A stretch of DNA of 64,000 bases from Pseudoflavonifractor sp. MSJ-30 (lineage in GTDB: Bacteria; Bacillota; Clostridia; Oscillospirales; Oscillospiraceae): assembly GCF_018918045.1 (NCBI RefSeq), contig NZ_JAHLPU010000022.1, positions 1 through 64,000 of the forward strand. Direction: 5' to 3'. Position numbers and translations under genes: made by a program. Shown here piece after piece: positions 52,782 through 61,863 of this stretch (the stretch's first letter is position 1; each line of letters opens with the position of its first letter). The notes below the pieces were generated by a model. The model was not told where the DNA came from, did no database searches, and worked only from the letters and a program-made list of their open reading frames with translations.

Positions 52782-52924
52782 TGGCTTTTCGGCTTTTCTC
52801 CGTTTCTTTTTGCCTCGCTCGCCCCGCAATACGCTTCCTTGGCAATTGTGCCCAGTTTTTCCCGGGCGGATGGAGAAACGCGTTGGTCTTTCGTTGTGAT
52901 TTCCTCCAAAGATTTTGTCCCTGA

Positions 52925-52953
52925 TTGACATTTCTCCCGCTCTGCGATAGAAT
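52925..52953 (+). promoter_or_regulatory. Consensus sigma-A promoter of the NahK-like gene
   Basis: TTGACA (52925-52930), 17-base spacer, TAGAAT (52948-52953). The best -35 match in the window. Confidence 0.75.
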
Positions 52954-52957
52954 AGGA

Positions 52958-52991
52958 CAGTTGCCGGAGTACGGAGATGCCCCGGCAGCTG
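52958..52991 (+). promoter_or_regulatory. Stem-loop at the predicted transcript start
   Basis: CAGTTGCCGG (52958-52967) pairs with CCGGCAGCTG (52982-52991), ten pairs with one G-T, 14-base loop. It begins about five bases after the -10, so it would form the very 5' end of the message and could stabilise it. Confidence 0.45.
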
Positions 52992-53057
52992 ATTTATCGT
53001 TTTGGGTAAACATTTCCCTTTCCGATTTTCTATTTGGCGAGAAAGGATGTATATATC

Positions 53058-54152
53058 TTGGATTTAACTGAAAAACTGGAGCAGGTCAGTCGGCTCTTCC
53101 GCATCGAGGACACTTACTTAGGCTACGAAACCATTCAGATGGGCAACGTCAACCACACCTACAAGGTCAATTTCCGTCTGGCGGATGGAAGCCCCAAGTC
53201 CTTCCTGATTCAGAACGTCAACACCTACGCCTTCCGGGATCCCGTGGGCCTGATGGACAACATCGACAAGGTGACGGAGCACATCCGGGCCAAGTCTCCC
53301 GGGAAAACCTGCCTGCATTTCCACCATACCGCGGACCGAAAAACCTATGTTGCCGACGGCAGCAACTTCTGGCGGATGACCAACTATATTCCCTCTGTTA
53401 CTTACAACTCCGTTCGCGACCCTCAGGTTCTGCGCAACGCGGGCAAGGCTTTCGGAGAATTCCAGCGGCAGCTTTCGGATTTCGACATTCACTCTCTGAA
53501 GGAGACCATTCCGGGCTTCCACAATACCCGGCAGCGGTATGCTCACTTCCGGCAGGCCATTGCCGAGGATAAAGCCGGGCGCGTCCGGGAGGTCGGAGAA
53601 GAGATCCGGTTCCTGCTGGATCATGAAGAACTTGCCTGCACTCTGACGGATCTGAACGCCGCCGGCAAGCTGCCCCTGCGGGTCACCCACAACGACACAA
53701 AAATCAACAATGTTCTCTTCAGCGATAAGGATCACAGCGCCCTTGTGGTCATCGACCTGGACACCGTTATGCCCGGCCTCATGGGCCACGACTTTGGCGA
53801 TGCCATTCGGTTCGCCGCCAACCGCTGCGAGGAGGACTGCAAGGATCCCGCAAAAGCCGGGGTGGACATGGACGTGTTCCGGGCCTTCACCGAAGGCTTT
53901 CTGGAATGCACCGGCAACACCATGACGAAGGAAGAGGCCGATACCCTGGCTGTCAGCTGCTTCTGTCTGACTGCCGAGCTGGCCACCCGCTTTCTGGGGG
54001 ACTACCTGGAGGGCGACCCCTATTTCAACATTCGCTATCCCCAGCACAACCTGGCGCGCACCCGCTGCCAGATTGCTCTGGCAAAGGATATGCTGGCCCG
54101 CCGGGACGAGATGGAGCAAATCGTCCGGGAATGCCTGGCAACGCAAAAGTAA
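53058..54152 (+). CDS. APH-fold kinase resembling N-acetylhexosamine 1-kinase (NahK)
   Basis: A 364-residue kinase of the aminoglycoside-phosphotransferase fold. The catalytic loop is RVTHNDTKINNVLF (Asp and Asn of the Brenner motif) and the metal-binding Asp is in VVIDLDTVMPGLMGHDFGDAIRF. The N-lobe has QMGNVNHTYKV and FLIQNVNTYAFRD. These blocks fit the NahK-like group, which phosphorylates GlcNAc or GalNAc at C1 during use of host-type disaccharides; no GNB/LNB phosphorylase is nearby. I take the TTG at 53058, eleven bases after GAAAGGA; an in-frame TTG at 53034 would add 8 residues without a binding site. Confidence 0.75.
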   Translation: MDLTEKLEQVSRLFRIEDTYLGYETIQMGNVNHTYKVNFRLADGSPKSFLIQNVNTYAFRDPVGLMDNIDKVTEHIRAKSPGKTCLHFHHTADRKTYVADGSNFWRMTNYIPSVTYNSVRDPQVLRNAGKAFGEFQRQLSDFDIHSLKETIPGFHNTRQRYAHFRQAIAEDKAGRVREVGEEIRFLLDHEELACTLTDLNAAGKLPLRVTHNDTKINNVLFSDKDHSALVVIDLDTVMPGLMGHDFGDAIRFAANRCEEDCKDPAKAGVDMDVFRAFTEGFLECTGNTMTKEEADTLAVSCFCLTAELATRFLGDYLEGDPYFNIRYPQHNLARTRCQIALAKDMLARRDEMEQIVRECLATQK

Positions 54153-54161
54153 ATCTTTCCA

Positions 54162-54199
54162 TTCCGCCCGCGGCAGCCGCCGTGGGCGGAAAACTTTTT
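54162..54199 (+). terminator. Terminator after the NahK-like gene
   Basis: A 13-bp stem TTCCGCCCGCGGC (54162-54174) / GCCGTGGGCGGAA (54179-54191) with one G-T pair and a 4-base loop, then ACTTTTT. Confidence 0.85.
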
Positions 54200-54200
54200 G

Positions 54201-54229
54201 TTGCTGATTGGTGCCGCTTGTGGTATACT
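54201..54229 (+). promoter_or_regulatory. Promoter of the polysaccharide gene cluster
   Basis: TTGCTG (54201-54206), 17-base spacer, TATACT (54224-54229), about 70 bases before the first gene. No other promoter is obvious through 64 kb, where genes are tightly spaced, so this probably drives the whole cluster. Confidence 0.65.
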
Positions 54230-54301
54230 AAAGAGAATCAATGTGTAATGTGTGTTTTTCTGCCTTATTAAGAAAGCACCTCCAGAAAGAGGGAATCGGT
54301 T

Positions 54302-54919
54302 TTGTATCGAAAATTTGGAAAACGGGCGCTGGACATTTTTCTTTCCGGCTGCGGGATTGTGATTCTGTCCCCGCTGTATCTGATTTTATCCATTGCCATC
54401 AAGGCGGACGATCCCGGCCCCATTTTCTTCCGGCAGAAGCGGGTGGGCATCCACAAGACCCATTTCCAGATTCTGAAATTCCGCACCATGAAAATGTGCA
54501 CGCCCCACGATGTACCAACCCATCAGCTCCAGAATCCGGAGCAGTATATCACCCGGACAGGAAAGCTGCTGCGTAAGACCTCTCTGGACGAGCTGCCCCA
54601 GATTTTACAGATTTTCACCGGAAAAATGTCCATTATCGGCCCCCGGCCCGCCCTGTGGAATCAGTTTGACCTGATTGCCGAGCGGGACAAGTACGGTGCC
54701 AACGATATCCGCCCGGGCCTTACCGGCTGGGCCCAGATCAACGGCCGGGACGAACTGCCCATTGACGTCAAAGCCCGGCTGGACGGCGAATATGCCCGGA
54801 AGCTCAGCTTTGCTTTCGACTGCCGCTGCTTCTTCGGCACCATCCTGGCCGTACTGAAGCATGACGGCGTGGTGGAGGGCGGCACCGGCGCTCTGGCGGA
54901 AAAGGAGCGCAAATCATGA
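54302..54919 (+). CDS. Priming sugar-phosphate transferase (WbaP/PglC family)
   Basis: A 205-residue bacterial sugar transferase that attaches the first sugar phosphate to undecaprenyl phosphate. One N-terminal membrane helix (about 12-34) is followed by the PglC-like core: PGPIFFRQKRVG, FQILKFRTM, KTSLDELPQ with the Asp-Glu catalytic pair, GKMSIIGPRPAL and RPGLTGWAQINGRD. The start is TTG at 54302 after AGAGGGA. The next gene overlaps by 4 bases. It is the first gene of the polysaccharide cluster. Confidence 0.92.
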   Translation: MYRKFGKRALDIFLSGCGIVILSPLYLILSIAIKADDPGPIFFRQKRVGIHKTHFQILKFRTMKMCTPHDVPTHQLQNPEQYITRTGKLLRKTSLDELPQILQIFTGKMSIIGPRPALWNQFDLIAERDKYGANDIRPGLTGWAQINGRDELPIDVKARLDGEYARKLSFAFDCRCFFGTILAVLKHDGVVEGGTGALAEKERKS

Positions 54920-55788
54920 GGCGGGTGCTGATCACCGGCGTCCACAGCTATCTGGGGCAGAGCCTTCGGGCTTTCCTTGCCCAATGGCCGGAGGAATTTC
55001 AGGTGGAATCCCTCAGCGTCCGGGACAGCAACTGGAAAGAAGCCGATTTTCACGGCTTCGACGCCATCTATCACACTGCCGCCCTGGTGCATATGGAGCA
55101 GAACAAACACGATCCTGACCAGGCGGCTCTCTATGACGAAGTGAATGGGCGTTTGCCCGTGCTTCTGGCGGAAAAGGCCAAGGCGGAGGGCGTTTCCCAA
55201 TTCATCTTCCTCTCCACCATGGCGGTCTACGGTCTGACCGCCCCGTATGGCAAAACCGTGTCCATTACCGCCGATACGCCCTTGCGGCCCGCGGATAACT
55301 ACGGCCGCAGCAAGCTGGCGGCGGAGCAGGGACTGCGGGCTCTGGCCGGGAACGGTTTTTCCGTTGCCATCCTGCGGCCGCCCATGATCTATGGCAAGGG
55401 CTGCAAAGGCAACTTCCGTACTTTGGAGGCCATGGCCGCAAAGCTCCCCTGCTTTCCTGCCGTTCAGAATCAACGCTCCATGCTCTATGTGGGCAACCTG
55501 AACGCGCTGGTAAAGTGTCTGCTTGAAAGCCGCGAAGGCGGTGTTTTCTGCCCGCAAAACGCTTCTTATGTCAATACAAGCGAGCTTGTCCGGGAAATCG
55601 CCCGGGCAAAGGGCAAAGAGCTTCCCCTGATTCCCGGCTTCGGCTGGGTCCTTTCCCTGCTGCGGCACATGACTCCCGCGGTAGACAAGGCGTTTGGAAG
55701 TCTGTGCTATGATCCTGCCCTGAGCCAATACAAAACCGATTACTGTCTGTGGGATTTCCCCGCATCCGTGAAAGAATCCGAGGCATAA
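54916..55788 (+). CDS. NAD-dependent sugar epimerase/dehydratase (extended SDR)
   Basis: A 290-residue extended short-chain dehydrogenase. The N-terminal cofactor loop is TGVHSYLGQSL (7-17), a variant of GxxGxxG with the first Gly kept, the YxxxK pair is in DNYGRSKLAAEQG (Tyr near 132), and a STMAVYG strand holds the catalytic Ser/Thr. It resembles UDP-glucose 4-epimerase-like or GDP-sugar enzymes, probably supplying a nucleotide sugar such as UDP-GalNAc or UDP-QuiNAc for the first transferase. Overlaps both sides tightly in the cluster. Confidence 0.87.
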   Translation: MRRVLITGVHSYLGQSLRAFLAQWPEEFQVESLSVRDSNWKEADFHGFDAIYHTAALVHMEQNKHDPDQAALYDEVNGRLPVLLAEKAKAEGVSQFIFLSTMAVYGLTAPYGKTVSITADTPLRPADNYGRSKLAAEQGLRALAGNGFSVAILRPPMIYGKGCKGNFRTLEAMAAKLPCFPAVQNQRSMLYVGNLNALVKCLLESREGGVFCPQNASYVNTSELVREIARAKGKELPLIPGFGWVLSLLRHMTPAVDKAFGSLCYDPALSQYKTDYCLWDFPASVKESEA

Positions 55789-55811
55789 ATCCGAGAGGAG
55801 CTGCATCTTTT

Positions 55812-57038
55812 GTGAAACCCAAAAAGGACGTGCTTTTCCTGTGTCAATTTTTCCATCCGGAATACATTTCCTCCGCGCAGCTTCCCTTTGACACCGCCAA
55901 AGCGCTGCAAAAAAGCGGGCTGACCGTAGATGTCCTCTGCGGTTATCCCCGGGAATACTATTCCGGTCCTCCCGTCCCGGATGAAGAGGTCATCGAGGGT
56001 ATTTCCGTTCAGCGGCTGCACTATCTGCAGCCCAGCCGCAGCCATACTTTGGGGCGGCTGATCAACTATTTTTCCTTTACGCTGTCAGTCTTTCTCCACA
56101 TGGGAAGGCTGAAGCAGTACCGTGCCGTGCTGTTCTATTCCAATCCGCCGGTGCTCCCCTGGGTTGCCTCCTGGGCCAAGAAGCGCTTCGGCTGTAAGCT
56201 GGTGTTCGTCTCTTACGACCTGTACCCGGAACTGGCGCTACAGACGGGGGCTTTGAAGCCCGGCAGCAGCGTTTCCCGGCTCATGAAGCACATCAACGAG
56301 GCGGTTTACCCAAAACTGGACGCTGTTGTGGCCCTCTCCTCGGAGATGAAGGCCTTTCTGACGGGAAACCGGACCATTGATCCGAAGAAGATCACCGTGA
56401 TTCCCAACTGGTACGCCGACAACGGCGAGCCCTGCCGGGATCTGACCGGAAACCGTTTTGCCCGGGAACTTGGAAATAAGTTTGTGGTCTCCTATTTTGG
56501 CAATATGGGCACCGTTCAGGATGTGGATACCATTCTTGACGCCATCCGGCTTCTGCGGGATGACAGGAGTATTTTCTTTCTGTTTGCCGGTCACGGCAAT
56601 AAGATGGAGGCTCTGAAAAAGGCCATCTCGGAGGAGAATCTCCGCAATGCCAAGGTCCTGGATTTTCTGCACGGGAAAGACTATCGGGACGCCTTGCAGA
56701 TCAGCAGCGCCGCCCTGATCTCCCTGGAAGCAGGCACCACAGGCCTTTGCGTTCCCAGCAAAACCTACAGCTACATGATGGAGGGCATTCCGCTGATTGC
56801 CATTATGGACGACAGCGATATTGTGTCCGATATCCGCAGCGGCGCGGGTGTAAGCCTGAAGAACGGGGAATCTCAGCGTCTGGCCGCATTGATCCGCGGC
56901 ATGGCGGCGGACCCCCAAGGCCGGGAGGCCATGTCCCGAAAGTGCCGGGAGCTGTATCTCGGCCATTACACACCGGAGATCTGCACAGGGCAATATGTAA
57001 GCCTCTTCCGGCAGCTGCTGGGCAGGGAGGAAACATGA
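55812..57038 (+). CDS. Glycosyltransferase family 4 protein (1)
   Basis: A 408-residue GT4/GT-B transferase. N-terminal acceptor domain: VLFLCQFFHPEYISSAQLPFDTAKALQKSG; donor domain: VVSYFGNMGTVQDVDTILDA, then FAGHGNKMEAL and the C-terminal EAGTTGLCVPSKTYSYMMEGIPLIA, typical of WbuB-like transferases. The start GTG (55812) has GAGAGGAG about twelve bases upstream and leaves 23 bases after the epimerase; the earlier in-frame ATG at 55749 is inside that gene. It adds one sugar to the lipid-linked repeat unit in the cytoplasm. Confidence 0.85.
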   Translation: MKPKKDVLFLCQFFHPEYISSAQLPFDTAKALQKSGLTVDVLCGYPREYYSGPPVPDEEVIEGISVQRLHYLQPSRSHTLGRLINYFSFTLSVFLHMGRLKQYRAVLFYSNPPVLPWVASWAKKRFGCKLVFVSYDLYPELALQTGALKPGSSVSRLMKHINEAVYPKLDAVVALSSEMKAFLTGNRTIDPKKITVIPNWYADNGEPCRDLTGNRFARELGNKFVVSYFGNMGTVQDVDTILDAIRLLRDDRSIFFLFAGHGNKMEALKKAISEENLRNAKVLDFLHGKDYRDALQISSAALISLEAGTTGLCVPSKTYSYMMEGIPLIAIMDDSDIVSDIRSGAGVSLKNGESQRLAALIRGMAADPQGREAMSRKCRELYLGHYTPEICTGQYVSLFRQLLGREET

Positions 57039-58144
57039 AATATCTCTTCATCAACTCCGTGGCAGGCTACGGCAGTACGGGAAAAATCGTTCTCTCCGCC
57101 TGCCGTGGGCTGGAACAGCAGGGGCATACCTGCCGCATCGCCTACGGGCGGCGCTGCACGGACAATTCCGTCCCCACCATGGCCATCGGAAATGTCTGGG
57201 ATTACCGGCTCCACGCCCTGCAGCATCGCGTCTTCGGCACCGGAGGCTTCGGTTCCAAAACCGCCACCATCCGGTTTCTCCGTCAGGTACGAGACTACGA
57301 TCCGGACGTGATCTGGCTGCACAACCTCCATGGCTACTACATCCACGTGGGGCTGCTGTTCGACTATCTGCGCACCTGTGGGAAAAAAATTATCTGGACC
57401 CTCCACGACTGCTGGGCTTTTACGGGCAACTGTCCCTATTTTACCATAGCAGGCTGTGACAAGTGGAAGCGCTGCTGCGGCGGCTGCCCCCAGAAGGGCA
57501 GCTATCCCAAGGCCCTTCTGGACGCTACGGGAAAAAACTACCTCCGCAAAAAAGAGCTTTTCACCGGGATTCCCGATCTGACCCTGGAGGTACCCTCCCA
57601 ATGGCTGGCCGATCTTGTCCGGGAAAGTTTTCTGAAGGATTACCCCATTCGGGTGGTCCCCAATCAGGTGGATTCCTCGGTCTTTAAGCCCACTTCCGGC
57701 GACTTTCGGAAACTCTGGAATCTGGAGGATGCCTTTCTTGTGCTGGGCGTTGCCAACGTATGGGAACCCCGAAAGGGTCTGGCAGACTTCATTCAATTGG
57801 CGACCCTTCTGCCTGCCCCCTGCCGCATTGTGCTGATTGGACTTTCCCCGGCGCAAATGCAGGGACTGCCTGCCAATATTCTGGGGCTTCCCCGCACCGG
57901 CAGTGCCCGGGAGTTGGCCGAAATATATACGACCGCCGATGTGTACGTCTGCCCCAGTCTGGAGGAGACCTTCGGCATGACCGTTCTGGAAGCCGCCAGC
58001 TGCGGCACCACACCTATCGTCTACGAAAATACCGCCTGTCAGGAGGTAGCCGCCGCCCATGGCGGCATCAGCGTCCCCCCGGGTGCGGAACACTTGGCCA
58101 AAGCCATTCTTGAAATTCTGGAACGCAAACAGGAGGAAGCATGA
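57035..58144 (+). CDS. Glycosyltransferase family 4 protein (2)
   Basis: A 369-residue GT4/GT-B transferase starting MKYLFINSVAGYGSTGKIV, with HNLHGYYIH near 108, WTLHDCWAFTGNCPYF with a Cys-rich stretch CDKWKRCCGGCPQKGSYP (probably structural), RVVPNQVDSSVFKP, GVANVWEPRKGLADFI and the EX7E-type ETFGMTVLEAASCGT near 320. The Cys-rich insert is typical of this subgroup. ATGA overlap with the preceding transferase and 4-base overlap with the polymerase. Confidence 0.88.
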   Translation: MKYLFINSVAGYGSTGKIVLSACRGLEQQGHTCRIAYGRRCTDNSVPTMAIGNVWDYRLHALQHRVFGTGGFGSKTATIRFLRQVRDYDPDVIWLHNLHGYYIHVGLLFDYLRTCGKKIIWTLHDCWAFTGNCPYFTIAGCDKWKRCCGGCPQKGSYPKALLDATGKNYLRKKELFTGIPDLTLEVPSQWLADLVRESFLKDYPIRVVPNQVDSSVFKPTSGDFRKLWNLEDAFLVLGVANVWEPRKGLADFIQLATLLPAPCRIVLIGLSPAQMQGLPANILGLPRTGSARELAEIYTTADVYVCPSLEETFGMTVLEAASCGTTPIVYENTACQEVAAAHGGISVPPGAEHLAKAILEILERKQEEA

Positions 58145-59400
58145 TCGATCGTTACCCATTCCCCGAAAAGACGGTTTACAAAGTCCTGCTTGCCGCCTAT
58201 CTGTTTCTGATTTTATATTTCACCCGGGTCAGTCAGGTCTCCCATTATCTGATCGGGTTTTACAGGGCGCAGTTCGTCTCTCTGCTGCTGACCGCCGGGG
58301 CGGCGCTGTTCTTCCTGATCTACAGGCGAAAAGACTTCAAGCGCATCGTCCTCAACTACCGGGTGGCGCTGGCGCTTCTGTTCGCCGCCGCCATTCTGAT
58401 TCCCATGGTTTGCAAGCGGGATTGGCAGATGATGTATTTCAGCATTCTGTTCAGCATCCTCATTGGGGTATTCCTCTCCTATTTTGTCACCTGCTGCCAG
58501 GCGGCGAAAGTTTACACACTGATCCTTACCGCGCTGGCTGCCTATTCTCTGCTGACCTTTTTCCTGCTGCGTCCCCTGGCGGACCGGGGAATTCTGCCGC
58601 CTCCCGTTTTTGTAAACGACTACGGCGGAGAATTCTACAATTTTCTCTTCGCCTTTGTCCCTAAAACTCTGGTGCGGGAACGGAATTTCGGTATTTTTCG
58701 GGAGCCGGGCGTATATCAGTTCTTCCTGGTTCTTGCCCTGTATCTGAGCTTTTATCATGTCGATTGGGAGAAGCATTGGCATATGTGGCTCTGCACCGGG
58801 ATCCTTTGTGTGACGATTCTCAGCACCTTCTCCACCGGCGCCGTTCTGGCCATGGGACTGCTGCTGATCACTGTGTATTTTGAGCGAAAGCTCTACCGGG
58901 AAAAGTCGGGCAGGATCCTCACCATCGCCGCCCTCGTCCTGACCGCGGCAGTGCTGGGCTATCTCGTCATTTGCAAACCGCCGCTGTACACAACACTTGT
59001 GTATATGTTCCGGAAGGTCACCCCGGGCAACCCTTCCTTTGACGACCGGTTTGAGAGCATTCGGGTAAATCTGCACTTGCTGTCCTTTAATCCCAAGGTA
59101 GGCCGGAACGTCTCCTATATTCTGGAGATCATTCAGGACAACACCAGTTCCACCACCATTCTCTTTGCCATTCTGGGCGTTATCAGCGGCTGGCTCCATG
59201 TTATCGCCTGGGCCTGTCTGGTCTTCCGGGGCAAAGGACATGTTGTTTACAAACTGGTCTGCCTGCTGGCTTTGGCCATCACCTTCAATACGCAGAATCT
59301 GATCTCCGAACCCTACCTGTGGATTTTCCCCATCATGGCGCTGGTCGAATGCGTTGGGGAGCTTCCTGCCCGGATCGCATCCAAAAAGAAAACCGCTTGA
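58141..59400 (+). CDS. O-antigen polymerase-like membrane protein (Wzy type)
   Basis: A 419-residue protein with about 11-12 hydrophobic helices and one larger outer loop (about 150-200) before a helix with FGIFREPGVYQFFL, the place and pattern of Wzy/O-antigen ligase family catalytic loops (Arg and Glu). Such proteins join repeat units on the outer face of the membrane. Sequence families of Wzy are highly variable, so the call rests on topology, that motif and cluster position. Confidence 0.75.
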   Translation: MIDRYPFPEKTVYKVLLAAYLFLILYFTRVSQVSHYLIGFYRAQFVSLLLTAGAALFFLIYRRKDFKRIVLNYRVALALLFAAAILIPMVCKRDWQMMYFSILFSILIGVFLSYFVTCCQAAKVYTLILTALAAYSLLTFFLLRPLADRGILPPPVFVNDYGGEFYNFLFAFVPKTLVRERNFGIFREPGVYQFFLVLALYLSFYHVDWEKHWHMWLCTGILCVTILSTFSTGAVLAMGLLLITVYFERKLYREKSGRILTIAALVLTAAVLGYLVICKPPLYTTLVYMFRKVTPGNPSFDDRFESIRVNLHLLSFNPKVGRNVSYILEIIQDNTSSTTILFAILGVISGWLHVIAWACLVFRGKGHVVYKLVCLLALAITFNTQNLISEPYLWIFPIMALVECVGELPARIASKKKTA

Positions 59401-59418
59401 AGAAAGCCGGAGGGCGTT

Positions 59419-60579
59419 ATGCACGTTATCTATGCCGTAACCACCTGTTCTGAACGGGCTTATCGGGCACTGTTTGCGGATACCCCGCAGAAGCCCGCCT
59501 TTCAGTCCCAAAAATACCACCGGCTGCTGATTGAGGGTCTGGCCGCCCACACAAAAGTGGACGTCGTAGCCTCGCTGCCCCTGAACCGCAGCCTGATGAC
59601 GGAAAATAAGGTCTCTCTCCCCCCCGAGCAGGAGGGCGGCGCCGCCTATCACTATGTCACCGCCTACCGGAACCCCCTCCGGAAAATTCTCTCCGGCGCA
59701 TGGCAGGTCTATACCATGGTCTCTGCCCTGGCGCAGCCGGACAGCGTGGTCTTTGTGGACTGCCTGAACTGCACCACCGCTTTTTTTGCCCAGCTGGCGG
59801 CCCGGAGAAAGGGCTGCCGCTGCGTGGGCATCATTACGGACCTTCCGGATATGCTGGACTACAACCGGCTCTACCGGCATCTGACAAACAAGGTCATTGC
59901 CCGGTGCACAGACTATGTTCTGCTGACCGAGCAGATGAACAGCCGGGTCAATCCCAACGGCAAACCCCATGTGATTCTGGAGGGCCACGCGGATATTGCC
60001 ATGGCCAAAGAACAGCCCTCCCTTTCCCGGAAACGCAGCCCCCGCGCCTGCCTGTACGCCGGAAGCGTCCGGAAAATCTACGGGCTGGAAACGTTGGTGC
60101 AGGGCTTCCGGCTGGCAGATCTGCCGGACACCCAGCTGCTGATCTATGGACCGGGGGACTATGTAGAAGAGCTGAAGCGCATCGATGACCCACGGATCGT
60201 CTACGGCGGTATGCTGCTCAGCAGCGAAATCGTGGGGAAGGAAATGGAGGCCGCTCTTCTGGTGAACCCCCGGCCAACAGACGCGGAATACGTCAAATAT
60301 TCCTTCCCTTCCAAAACCATGGAATATATGGCTTCCGGCACCCCCGTGCTGACGACCAATCTGCCCGGTATGCCCCGGGAATATCTTCCCTATGTGAACC
60401 TCATTGAAGAGGAGACCCCTCAGGGCATCGCCAACGCTCTGAAAAAAGTGCTGGCGCAGTCCGATGAAGCTCTGATGGAGCAGGGGATCAGGGCAAGACG
60501 CTTCGTGCTGGAACAGCGAAACAACCTGGTTCAGGCGAAGAAAATACTCACCATGCTGGAATCCACCGAAAGGATCTGA
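59419..60579 (+). CDS. Glycosyltransferase family 4 protein (3)
   Basis: A 386-residue GT4/GT-B transferase: MHVIYAVTTCSERAYRALFAD at the N-terminus, ITDLPDMLDYNRLYRHL and LLTEQMNSRVNPNGKPHVILEGHAD in the middle, then the donor half YAGSVRKIYGLETLVQGFR, IYGPGDYVEELK, NPRPTDAEYVKYSFPSKTMEYMASGTPVL. The EX7E-like glutamates are replaced by the KTMEYMASG version seen in several EPS transferases. AGCCGGAGG stands before the ATG; 18 bases from the polymerase. Confidence 0.86.
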   Translation: MHVIYAVTTCSERAYRALFADTPQKPAFQSQKYHRLLIEGLAAHTKVDVVASLPLNRSLMTENKVSLPPEQEGGAAYHYVTAYRNPLRKILSGAWQVYTMVSALAQPDSVVFVDCLNCTTAFFAQLAARRKGCRCVGIITDLPDMLDYNRLYRHLTNKVIARCTDYVLLTEQMNSRVNPNGKPHVILEGHADIAMAKEQPSLSRKRSPRACLYAGSVRKIYGLETLVQGFRLADLPDTQLLIYGPGDYVEELKRIDDPRIVYGGMLLSSEIVGKEMEAALLVNPRPTDAEYVKYSFPSKTMEYMASGTPVLTTNLPGMPREYLPYVNLIEEETPQGIANALKKVLAQSDEALMEQGIRARRFVLEQRNNLVQAKKILTMLESTERI

Positions 60580-60583
60580 GACC

Positions 60584-61849
60584 ATGCGGCTTTTGTGGCT
60601 TTGCAATTTGATACCCGGCACCATCCAGCAGGCCATTACCGGCACCGCCGGAAACGGCCTGTGGATTGACCACACGCTGGAAGACCTGCACGGTATGCCG
60701 GAAACGAATCTGCGCGTCCTGTGCCGGGGGCAGAAGGCTGCCGAGGGCACTGCCGATGACCGGCTGAGCTACCGTGTCTTTGAGGAACCGGTAATGCACC
60801 GGTATGAGCTTTCTCTGGAGCCGCTGTTCCGGCAGGAGCTTCGGCAGTTTAAGCCGGATATAATCCACATCTGGGGCACGGAATACAGCCACACCCTGGC
60901 AATGCTGCGGGCCTGTCGGGAGGAAGGACTGCTGGACCGGACCATTGTGGGCATTCAGGGTCTGTGCGGCATCTGCGGAAAGCACTACGGCGAGGGTCTG
61001 CCGAAGGCAGCCCTCCGTAGCTTCAGTCTGCGGGATCTGCTGCGGCTGGACAATGTGCCCATGCAGCGCCGGCACTACCTGCAGCGGGGGCAAATGGAGG
61101 CAGCCGCCCTCGCCATGACAAAGCATGTTTTGGGCCGCACCCACTGGGATGAGGCCGCCTGCAAAATGCTGGCCCCTCAGGCAAAGTACCACTTCTGCGG
61201 CGAAACTCTGCGGCAGAGCTTCTATTCCGGCACCTGGGAATACAATGCCTGCCGGAAGCACACCATCTTCGCCTCCGGTCCGGACACCCCCATCAAGGGC
61301 TTCCACCATCTTCTGGAAGCTCTGGTCCTGGTTCTGAAGCAGTACCCGGACGCCTGCGTCACCGTTCCCGGGCCGGATATCTTCCGGTCTTCCGGCAGAG
61401 CGCGGCTTCTGGAACAGACCTATCATCAGTACCTGCGCCGCTATGCCGCCCGGTACGGCCTGACAAATCATGTCCGCTTTCTGAACCGTCTGGACGCGGA
61501 GCAGATGAAGCAGGCCTTTTTAAGCGCCAACGTCTTCGTGCTGCCCTCCGTCATGGAGAACTCCCCCAATATTCTGGGCGAGGCCATGCTTCTGGGGCTT
61601 CCCTGCATCGCCGCGGACGTAGGCGGCGTGTCCTCCATGCTGCACGCCCCTGAGGAGGGGCTGCTCTACCAGTCCTCCGCCCCTTATGTGCTGGCGCAGG
61701 ATATCTGCCGGGTCTTTGCCATGGAAGCGGACGCCTCCAATATGGGCGCCGCCGCCCGGCGCAGAGCGCTGCTCACCCACGATCCGAAGCAAAACCTGGA
61801 CACCCTTCTGGACATCTACCGCAGCCTCTCCCAGGCTGACGAACCCTAA
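60584..61849 (+). CDS. Glycosyltransferase family 4 protein (4)
   Basis: A 421-residue GT4/GT-B transferase starting MRLLWLCNLIPGTIQQAI. An acceptor-domain block IIHIWGTEYSHTLAMLRAC and a Cys-containing IQGLCGICGKHYGEGLP stretch precede the donor half with TIFASGPDTPIKGFHHLLEAL, VTVPGPD, HVRFLNRLDAEQMKQAFLSANVFVLPSVMENSPNILGEAMLLGLPCIA, the latter holding the EX7E pattern (ENSPNILGE). It is 4 bases after the previous gene. Confidence 0.87.
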   Translation: MRLLWLCNLIPGTIQQAITGTAGNGLWIDHTLEDLHGMPETNLRVLCRGQKAAEGTADDRLSYRVFEEPVMHRYELSLEPLFRQELRQFKPDIIHIWGTEYSHTLAMLRACREEGLLDRTIVGIQGLCGICGKHYGEGLPKAALRSFSLRDLLRLDNVPMQRRHYLQRGQMEAAALAMTKHVLGRTHWDEAACKMLAPQAKYHFCGETLRQSFYSGTWEYNACRKHTIFASGPDTPIKGFHHLLEALVLVLKQYPDACVTVPGPDIFRSSGRARLLEQTYHQYLRRYAARYGLTNHVRFLNRLDAEQMKQAFLSANVFVLPSVMENSPNILGEAMLLGLPCIAADVGGVSSMLHAPEEGLLYQSSAPYVLAQDICRVFAMEADASNMGAAARRRALLTHDPKQNLDTLLDIYRSLSQADEP

Positions 61850-61863
61850 CAGGATCTCATTTC

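Larger units (their letters stand above)
52722..53057. other. Divergent intergenic region between smc and the NahK-like gene
   Basis: 336 bases with two outward promoters (52753-52781 leftward, 52925-52953 rightward) and a transcript-start stem-loop on the right (52958-52991). No further gene is supported. Confidence 0.6.
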
